A DNA stretch of 19,690 nucleotides from a bacterium (GTDB taxonomy: Bacteria; UBA9089; JAHJRX01). Within the stretch, counting starts at the first letter, position 1. The number at the start of each line of letters is the position of its first letter. Below, one piece after another: positions 14,448 to 19,690 of the stretch. The stretch spans positions 1-19,690 of the forward strand of contig JASEGW010000015.1 of the NCBI GenBank assembly GCA_030017825.1, given 5' to 3'. The position numbers were made by a program, and so were the translations under genes. The notes beneath the pieces were generated by a model. That model was not told the DNA's origin, did no database searches, and worked only from the letters and a program-made list of their open reading frames with translations.

Positions 14448-15698
14448 ATGGATATTGTAGACCTTCAAAATAAGACCATTCCAGAATTATATGAATTAGC
14501 AGCAGAATCTAAAGTTACTGGTGTTAGGGGAATGAAAAAGCAAGATTTAATTTTTGCTATTCTTCAAAGTCATACTGAAAAAAATGGATTGATTTTCTCA
14601 GAAGGTGTTTTAGAAATATTGACAGATGGATACGGATTTTTAAGATCACCTAATTATAATTACTTACCAGGTCAAGATGATATCTATATTTCTCCTTCTC
14701 AAATAAGAAAATTTGATCTTCAGACAGGAGATACTGTATCAGGTCAGATTCGTCCACCTAAAGATAACGAAAGATTTTTTGCTCTTTTAAGAGTAAAGGC
14801 TGTAAATTTTGAAAATCCAGAAGTTGCTAATCAACGTGTTTTGTTTGACAATCTTACTCCATTATATCCTGATAAACGGATAAAACTAGAAAGAGAAAGT
14901 ACAGAAATTTCTACCCGTATTATGGATCTTATTACTCCTATTGGAAAAGGACAACGAGGTTTAATTGTGGCTTCTCCTCGCACTGGTAAGACAGTTTTAT
15001 TGCAAAAAATTGCAAATAGTGTTACTGTAAATCATCCTGAGGTTAAGCTTATTGTGCTCCTTATAGATGAGAGACCTGAAGAAGTAACAGACATGAAGCG
15101 TTCTGTAAAAGGGGAAGTTATTAGCTCTACTTTTGATGAGCCAGCTGAGTGGCATGTGAAAGTTGCTGAAATGGTTATTGCTAAAGCTAAAAGGCTAGTA
15201 GAGCATAAGTTTGATGTGGTGATATTATTAGATAGTATTACTCGCTTAGCTCGTGCTTATAACCAAGTAGTTCCTGCTAGCGGAAAAGTATTATCAGGAG
15301 GAGTTGATTCTAATGCTTTACATAGGCCTAAAAGGTTTTTTGGAGCTGCTCGTAACATTGAAGAAGGAGGAAGCTTAACTATTTTAGCTACTGCTCTTAT
15401 TGATACAGGAAGTAGGATGGATGAAGTAATATTTGAAGAGTTTAAAGGAACAGGAAATATGGAACTACATTTAGATCGTAGTTTATCTGACAGAAGGATG
15501 TTTCCATCTATTAATATTGCTCGTTCTGGCACTAGAAAAGAAGAGCTTTTATTTGAAGAAGAAGAGCTAAATAAAATATGGATACTTCGTAATTTATTAA
15601 CTCCTTTAAGTTCTTTGGAAAATATGGAATTGTTGATAGAGAAAATGAAAAATACTTCTAGCAATAAAGAATTTTTTGCTACTATGAATAGAGGATAA
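14448..15698 (+). CDS. rho: Transcription termination factor Rho
   Basis: Hexameric RNA-dependent ATPase that releases nascent transcripts. The 416-residue protein has the Rho N-terminal helical domain (1-45), the cold-shock-like RNA-binding domain (50-125, with GYGFLR at 61-66 and DDIYISPSQIRKF at 77-89) and the motor domain. Walker A is ASPRTGKT at 175-182 with Lys181. Walker B is VVILLD at 257-262. The Q-loop is VDSNALHRPKR (286-296) and the R-loop GTGNMELHLDR (334-344). The ATG follows AGGAG at 14437-14441. No N-terminal insertion is present. The next gene starts one base after its stop codon. Loss of obvious intrinsic terminators across the window fits reliance on Rho, though this is inference. 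Confidence 0.98.
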   Translation: MDIVDLQNKTIPELYELAAESKVTGVRGMKKQDLIFAILQSHTEKNGLIFSEGVLEILTDGYGFLRSPNYNYLPGQDDIYISPSQIRKFDLQTGDTVSGQIRPPKDNERFFALLRVKAVNFENPEVANQRVLFDNLTPLYPDKRIKLERESTEISTRIMDLITPIGKGQRGLIVASPRTGKTVLLQKIANSVTVNHPEVKLIVLLIDERPEEVTDMKRSVKGEVISSTFDEPAEWHVKVAEMVIAKAKRLVEHKFDVVILLDSITRLARAYNQVVPASGKVLSGGVDSNALHRPKRFFGAARNIEEGGSLTILATALIDTGSRMDEVIFEEFKGTGNMELHLDRSLSDRRMFPSINIARSGTRKEELLFEEEELNKIWILRNLLTPLSSLENMELLIEKMKNTSSNKEFFATMNRG

Positions 15699-15699
15699 A

Positions 15700-16944
15700 T
15701 TGAAAAGGCATAGATTTAAGTTTAAAGAATGGTTGCATTTCTTCCGAAATGTTAATTATATGAAGAGGATGTATACTTTTAGCAAAAAAAAGATTACTTG
15801 TAAAGGAAATCTATCCTGGATATGGTTACATTTCTTCCGAAATATTAATTATATGAAGAGGAATACTTTTAGCAAAAAAAGGACTACTTATAAAGGCAAT
15901 CTAATCTGGATATTGATTCATGTTTTTTTATCTTTAAACATATTTTCTTTATCTCCTTTTTTTGTCCAGTGGGCTAAAAAATCAGGAGAAGAATATAATA
16001 AAAATGCTTACTTAAGTGAAATAGGAGGCCTGAATTATCAAGATTCATTGATTGTTGATTTAATGGAAGAAAAACAACTAAATAGTATTACTAATTTAGT
16101 TAGAAGAGAATTAAATCAACTAAAATTAGCCCAGTATACTCGTAAAACTTATAAAGACATTATAGATGGTCAGCTATCTATTATTAGCCATGAAGTAAGA
16201 GCAGGAGAGAATCTGTGGACTATTGCCAGGAAGTATGGAGTAAATGTAGGTGCGGTCATTTCCTGTAATAATTTAAGCAGAAGAGCTATTATTGATGTTG
16301 GACAAAGATTGAAAATACCCAGCAAAAAAGGTATTTTGCATAGAGTAAAAAGAAGGGAATCTTTATGGGATATTTCCAAGGCGTATAATTTACCTATAAA
16401 AACAATTCGAGAAGCTAATTATATTTCCAATGGTTCTACAATAAGAGCAGGAGAAGCTATATTTATTCCAGGAGCTAATTGTCTTCCAGGAGCTGATTAT
16501 AAGTATTATAAGAATGATCAAAGGGAATTACGTTCAAAATTACGATCTTTTATTAAAGATTTTATTATTAGACCTATTTCGGGAAGGGTTACTTCCGGAT
16601 TTGGAAATCGTAGGCATCCTATTTTTGGAAGGATGATGTTTCATTCTGGAATTGATATTAGCGCTCCTTGTGGTGAAAGAATTAAGGCAGCTATGTCTGG
16701 CAAAGTAGTCTGTAGTGGTTGGTCTATAAACTATGGAAGGTTAGTAACGATTGAACATGAAAATGGTTATACTACTAAATATGCTCACAATTCAAAAAAT
16801 TTGGTAAGTGTTGGTGAATATGTGGAAAAAGGACAAGATATAGCTTTAGTAGGAAGATCTGGTTTAACAACAGGTCCTCATGTTCATTTTGAAATTCTTA
16901 AAAATGGAATTCCTCAAAATCCTCTCAAATACCTCGGTCATTAG
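15700..16944 (+). CDS. LysM-LysM-M23 peptidoglycan endopeptidase with duplicated N terminus
   Basis: Envelope protein of 414 residues that likely binds and cuts peptidoglycan cross-bridges. A hydrophobic segment at about 67-90 (NLIWILIHVFLSLNIFSLSP) follows a basic stretch and is a signal peptide or anchor. LysM domains lie at about 163-207 and 213-257. The M23 domain spans about 292-412 with zinc ligands His315 and Asp319 (FHSGID) and His396 (HVHFE), plus His363 (YAH). The TTG start at 15700 has AGAGG at 15690-15694 and sits one base after the rho stop. An ATG at 15853 would give a more usual short signal peptide but lacks an SD. Residues 11-71 are two copies of a 30-31-residue unit. Confidence 0.9.
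   Translation: MKRHRFKFKEWLHFFRNVNYMKRMYTFSKKKITCKGNLSWIWLHFFRNINYMKRNTFSKKRTTYKGNLIWILIHVFLSLNIFSLSPFFVQWAKKSGEEYNKNAYLSEIGGLNYQDSLIVDLMEEKQLNSITNLVRRELNQLKLAQYTRKTYKDIIDGQLSIISHEVRAGENLWTIARKYGVNVGAVISCNNLSRRAIIDVGQRLKIPSKKGILHRVKRRESLWDISKAYNLPIKTIREANYISNGSTIRAGEAIFIPGANCLPGADYKYYKNDQRELRSKLRSFIKDFIIRPISGRVTSGFGNRRHPIFGRMMFHSGIDISAPCGERIKAAMSGKVVCSGWSINYGRLVTIEHENGYTTKYAHNSKNLVSVGEYVEKGQDIALVGRSGLTTGPHVHFEILKNGIPQNPLKYLGH
15730..15912 (+). repeat. In-frame tandem duplication at the start of the M23 gene
   Basis: Unit 1 (15730-15822, 93 bp) and unit 2 (15823-15912, 90 bp) are about 90% alike by eye, differing by a handful of substitutions and a 3-base indel that keeps frame. Each encodes a WLHFFRNxNYMKR...TFSKK...KGNL unit. 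The sequence after unit 2 (ILIHVF) weakly resembles a third unit start. Confidence 0.85.
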
Positions 16945-16962
16945 CACTACTTATTTTTTTAT

Positions 16963-16990
16963 TTGATAATTATTGATACTATGGTATAAT
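16963..16990 (+). promoter_or_regulatory. Sigma-70-type promoter with extended -10 for rpmE
   Basis: TTGATA (16963-16968), a 16-base spacer and perfect TATAAT (16985-16990) preceded by TGG, an extended -10 pattern. Start of transcription would be near 16997, about 85 bases before the rpmE ATG. It could also serve thyX and the genes after it. Confidence 0.6.
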
Positions 16991-17081
16991 ACGAAAGTTA
17001 TTGTAAGCACTTAAGTATAAAAGAGTTATTGTGTTTAATTTTGCCCTAATGGCTTAATTTAAAAATTGTGAGGTTAGAATT

Positions 17082-17291
17082 ATGAAAAAAGGTATTCATC
17101 CTAAATATCAAGATCTAGAGATTAAGTGTAGTTGTGGAGCTACTTATCCAACTAGATCTACTTTACCGGAAATTAGAGTAGAAATATGTTCTAATTGTCA
17201 TCCGTTTTTTACAGGTAAACAAAAATTGGTTGATGCTGCTGGAAGAGTTGAGAGATTTAATGCCCGATATAGAAAAAAAATGAAGTTTTAA
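17082..17291 (+). CDS. rpmE: 50S ribosomal protein L31, zinc-binding form
   Basis: Small protein of the large ribosomal subunit that bridges to the 30S head. At 69 residues it is the normal length. Cys16 and Cys18 (KCSCG) and Cys36 and Cys39 (ICSNCHPFFTG) are the four zinc ligands of the C+ form, so it can act as a zinc store. The N terminus MKKGIHPKY and the C-terminal RVERFNARY are both typical. GAGGT at 17070-17074 is the ribosome binding site. A good promoter lies upstream. rho, rpmE and prfA-prmC near one another is a familiar bacterial grouping. Confidence 0.97.
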   Translation: MKKGIHPKYQDLEIKCSCGATYPTRSTLPEIRVEICSNCHPFFTGKQKLVDAAGRVERFNARYRKKMKF

Positions 17292-17330
17292 AGAAAAAGT
17301 AAATTGGCAATTCAAATCATTAAACATTGG

Positions 17331-17349
17331 GTAGAACTCAGGTTAATTA
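17331..17349 (+). repeat. Half-site of the CGAACTCAGGTT repeat family
   Basis: GTAGAACTCAGGTTAATTA differs from the right arm of the 10731-10778 palindrome at two positions. It lies about 95 bases before the thyX start. No matching left arm is found upstream. Confidence 0.5.
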
Positions 17350-17442
17350 TGATTTTTATTAATGTTTGAAGATTAAAATATTGTAAATTGATTGAAGATT
17401 GAAAATTATTTATTTCTTTTTTAATAAGATAGGTGTTATATT

Positions 17443-18126
17443 ATGTACGTGGAGTTATTAAATCATACTCCAAACCCTGAGAAAGCTATAGCAATGGCTG
17501 CTAAGCTTTGTTATTCTCCTGCTAAGATTAAGGAATTGAAAAAAGATATAGATATAGATAATAGCAAAGTAAAGTCTTTTATTCATAAGCTTTTTCAAAT
17601 GGGGCATTTCTCGCCATTTGAACATATTTCTTTTACTTTTGGTATTGAAGGAATATCTCGAACAACGAGTCACCAGTTAGTAAGACATCGAATAGCATCT
17701 TATTCTCAACAAAGCCAAAGATATGTGGAATATGAACATTTAGATTATGTTGTTCCTCCTAAAATTAGTGAAAACAAAGAGTTAAAGAATGCCTTTATAA
17801 CTATGATGAAGAAAATACAAGAAACTTATCGTTACTTCTTAAAAAATGAGATAGCAACTGAAGATGCTCGCTATATTTTACCTAATGCTACTTGTACAAA
17901 GATTATTGTTACCATGAATGCTCGTTCTCTGCTTCATTTTTTTGAACTTAGATGTTGTTATAGGGCTCAATGGGAGATTCAGAAGTTAGCTTGTGAAATG
18001 TTAATGTTAGTTACAAATATTACTCCCAGTATTTTTGAAAAAGCAGGCCCAAAATGTGTTGATGGGATAGATTATTGTCCAGAAGGCAGTATGTCTTGCG
18101 GAAATCCTTTTAACCTTAATGTGTAG
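17443..18126 (+). CDS. thyX: Flavin-dependent thymidylate synthase ThyX
   Basis: ThyX makes dTMP from dUMP using methylene-tetrahydrofolate as carbon donor and reduced FAD as hydride source, replacing classical ThyA. The 227-residue protein carries the complete family motif RHRxxSxxxxSxRY as RHRIASYSQQSQRY at 81-94. Other conserved parts are HFSPFEH (55-61), DARYILPNAT (141-150) and NARSLLHFFELRCCYRAQWEI (from 159). The Cys-rich C terminus (Cys205, 212, 219 in CVDGIDYCPEGSMSCG) resembles that of other bacterial ThyX proteins. The ATG has AGGTG at 17431-17435. The gene sits between rpmE and prfA. ThyX is common in anaerobes and thermophiles. Confidence 0.97.
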   Translation: MYVELLNHTPNPEKAIAMAAKLCYSPAKIKELKKDIDIDNSKVKSFIHKLFQMGHFSPFEHISFTFGIEGISRTTSHQLVRHRIASYSQQSQRYVEYEHLDYVVPPKISENKELKNAFITMMKKIQETYRYFLKNEIATEDARYILPNATCTKIIVTMNARSLLHFFELRCCYRAQWEIQKLACEMLMLVTNITPSIFEKAGPKCVDGIDYCPEGSMSCGNPFNLNV

Positions 18127-18219
18127 GGATTAAAATAGACTTGTTTATCAACCATATTGTTTAAGGTAAAATAAGATAGATAGCAGATGGTGAAAAAATG
18201 CTGTTGACTTATATTTAAA

Positions 18220-18237
18220 TCGAACTCAGGTTGATTA
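18220..18237 (+). repeat. Half-site of the CGAACTCAGGTT repeat family
   Basis: TCGAACTCAGGTTGATTA differs from the right arm of the argS palindrome at one position (A-to-G exchange region GTTGATTA against GTTAGTTA, two bases). It lies about 20 bases before the prfA start, which has no Shine-Dalgarno, so it would be in the leader of that gene. Confidence 0.5.
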
Positions 18238-18256
18238 AAAGCAAAAAGTAAAAATT

Positions 18257-19324
18257 ATGATTGAAAGATTGAAAGAGATAAAATTAGAATATGATAATTT
18301 ATTAATAGAGATGAGCAAACCAGAAATCATAAACGATCAAGAAAAGTACCAAAAATATGCCAAAAGAATAGCTGACTTAGAGTCTATTGTTTCGTTATTT
18401 AATAAATACTCAGATGTAGAAAAACAGTTTCAAGATACAAATAGTATTATTAAGAATGAAGATGATATTGAATTAAAGCAGATGGCAGAGGAAGAGATAA
18501 TAAATCTAAACGAAAAAAAGAAAACTATTGAAGAAGATTTAAAAAAAGCTCTCTTGCCTAAGGATTATGGAGAGGACAAAAATGTAATAATGGAAATTAG
18601 AGCAGGCACAGGAGGAGATGAATCTTCAGTTTTTGTAGCTGATTTGTTTAGAATGTATCAAAGATTTGTTGATAGTCAAGGGTGGAGAAGTGAGCTTATT
18701 TATGCTAATCCTACAGGAGTTAATGGTTTTAAGGAAGTAATTTTTAGCTTAAAAGGAAAGAGTGTCTATCCAAAGCTTCGTTTTGAGAGCGGAGTTCACA
18801 GAGTGCAACGGGTACCTATAACTGAAGCTAGTGGTAGAATACATACTTCTGCAGCTACAGTAGCAGTATTAATAGAGGCGGAAGAAATAGATATTCAAAT
18901 TGACCCTAACGATATAAAGATAGATGTTTTTCGTTCTAGTGGTCCAGGAGGTCAAAGTGTAAATACTACAGATTCTGCGGTTCGCATTACCCATTTACCT
19001 ACAGGACTAGTGGTTACTTGTCAGGATGAAAAATCTCAGCATAAGAATAAGGCTAAGGCGATGAGGGTGTTAAAAGCTAGATTATTCGAACAGGAAAGGA
19101 TAAGACAACAGCAGGAAATAGCCAAAGAGCGCAAAGAGATGGTAGGTAGTGGAGATCGTAGCGAACGTATTCGAACTTACAATTATCCTCAAAATAGAGT
19201 AACAGACCATCGCATTAATCTTACTTTGCATAAGCTATCTAATATTATGGAGGGAGAGCTTAGTGAATTAGTTGAAGCCTTAATTTTAGATAATAGAGAA
19301 AAGCAACTAAAAAAGGCAAGTTAG
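18257..19324 (+). CDS. prfA: Peptide chain release factor 1
   Basis: RF1 reads UAA and UAG and triggers peptide release. The protein has 355 residues. The GGQ motif is at 231-233 in the conserved RSSGPGGQSVNTTDSAVRITH. The codon-recognition tripeptide is PIT at 187-189 (HRVQRVPITEASGRIHTS), where most relatives have PAT or PVT; RF2 would have SPF, so this is RF1. The N-terminal helical domain spans 1-105 and MEIRAGTGGDES is present at 112-123. No Shine-Dalgarno precedes the ATG (the upstream bases are A-rich). prmC, which methylates the GGQ glutamine, begins five bases after the stop codon, the usual arrangement. Confidence 0.97.
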   Translation: MIERLKEIKLEYDNLLIEMSKPEIINDQEKYQKYAKRIADLESIVSLFNKYSDVEKQFQDTNSIIKNEDDIELKQMAEEEIINLNEKKKTIEEDLKKALLPKDYGEDKNVIMEIRAGTGGDESSVFVADLFRMYQRFVDSQGWRSELIYANPTGVNGFKEVIFSLKGKSVYPKLRFESGVHRVQRVPITEASGRIHTSAATVAVLIEAEEIDIQIDPNDIKIDVFRSSGPGGQSVNTTDSAVRITHLPTGLVVTCQDEKSQHKNKAKAMRVLKARLFEQERIRQQQEIAKERKEMVGSGDRSERIRTYNYPQNRVTDHRINLTLHKLSNIMEGELSELVEALILDNREKQLKKAS

Positions 19325-19328
19325 AATT

Positions 19329-19690
19329 ATGAAAAAGTGGTCAGTAATAGAAGTATTAAATTGGACCACTAAGTATTTTAAAGAAAAGGGAATTTCTAGT
19401 TCTCAGCTCGATGCTGAAGTATTACTGGCAGAAATTCTAACATGTTCTAGATTAGAAATTTATTTAAACTATAATAAACCTTTGACAAAGGACGAATTAG
19501 CCTCTTACCATAAATTGGTTAAGAGGCGTTCTTTTTATGAACCAATTGCTTATATAATAGGCAAGAAAGAATTCTATGGTTATGATTTTTTAGTTAATCC
19601 TTTAGTCTTAATTCCTAGACCAGAAACAGAGTTATTAATTGAAAAAATTATAAAAAAGTTAAAAGCTTTAGATAAAAAAGAACCCTATGT
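19329..19690 (+). CDS. prmC: Release factor glutamine methyltransferase PrmC, 5' part
   Basis: PrmC (HemK) methylates the glutamine of the GGQ motif in release factors, using S-adenosylmethionine. Translation from the ATG at 19329 runs open to the window edge, giving 120 codons, so the gene is cut by the window and not broken. It starts MKKWSVIEVLNWTTKYF; the N-terminal helical domain includes SSQLDAEVLLAEIL. YIIGKKEFYGYDFLVNPLVL and IPRPETELL are the classic linker motifs immediately before the methyltransferase fold. The catalytic NPPY lies beyond the edge. The placement right after prfA confirms the identity. Confidence 0.93.
   Translation, partial: MKKWSVIEVLNWTTKYFKEKGISSSQLDAEVLLAEILTCSRLEIYLNYNKPLTKDELASYHKLVKRRSFYEPIAYIIGKKEFYGYDFLVNPLVLIPRPETELLIEKIIKKLKALDKKEPY

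Overview
The window is a strongly AT-rich bacterial chromosome segment with all recognised genes on the + strand. It is almost entirely housekeeping: type II fatty-acid synthesis, an electron-transfer flavoprotein module, translation, transcription termination and cell-wall hydrolysis. An EtfA with an N-terminal two-cluster ferredoxin domain, a butyryl-CoA-dehydrogenase-like enzyme, and flavin-dependent ThyX suggest an anaerobe. The phylum cannot be fixed from the sequence; an uncultured low-GC anaerobic lineage is an inference only. Rho is present, and few convincing intrinsic terminators are visible, which fits Rho-dependent termination.

Region 1 (77-4446) is a fatty-acid cluster: fabD, fabG, acpP, fabF, then rnc overlapping fabF by one base. 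A hairpin followed by a T-run lies between acpP and fabF and may set their ratio. Region 2 (4735-9430) is an unrecognised 500-residue protein with two CxxC pairs. It overlaps an acyl-CoA dehydrogenase gene by four bases, and etfB and ferredoxin-type etfA follow. Together the last three could couple enoyl-CoA reduction to ferredoxin. Region 3 (9452-12552) holds a membrane-anchored HtrA protease without a PDZ domain, a 485-base gap, and argS.

Region 4 (12803-14329) carries two signalling-type proteins that each lack the usual output chemistry. One is a CBS-PAS-Fis-HTH protein with no AAA+ domain; the other is a stand-alone GGDEF-fold protein whose GGDEF motif is destroyed. Region 5 (14448-19690) is rho, a LysM/M23 endopeptidase, rpmE, thyX, prfA and the 5' part of prmC.

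The least ordinary material is between and at the edges of genes. A 66-68 bp element with perfect 13-14 bp terminal inverted repeats occurs twice, one base apart in sequence, and one copy is flanked by a 9-12 bp direct repeat that looks like a target-site duplication. A separate 19-bp-arm perfect palindrome before argS has half-site relatives before thyX and prfA. A 14-mer is shared by two intergenic regions, and the M23 gene begins with an in-frame tandem duplication of about 90 bp.
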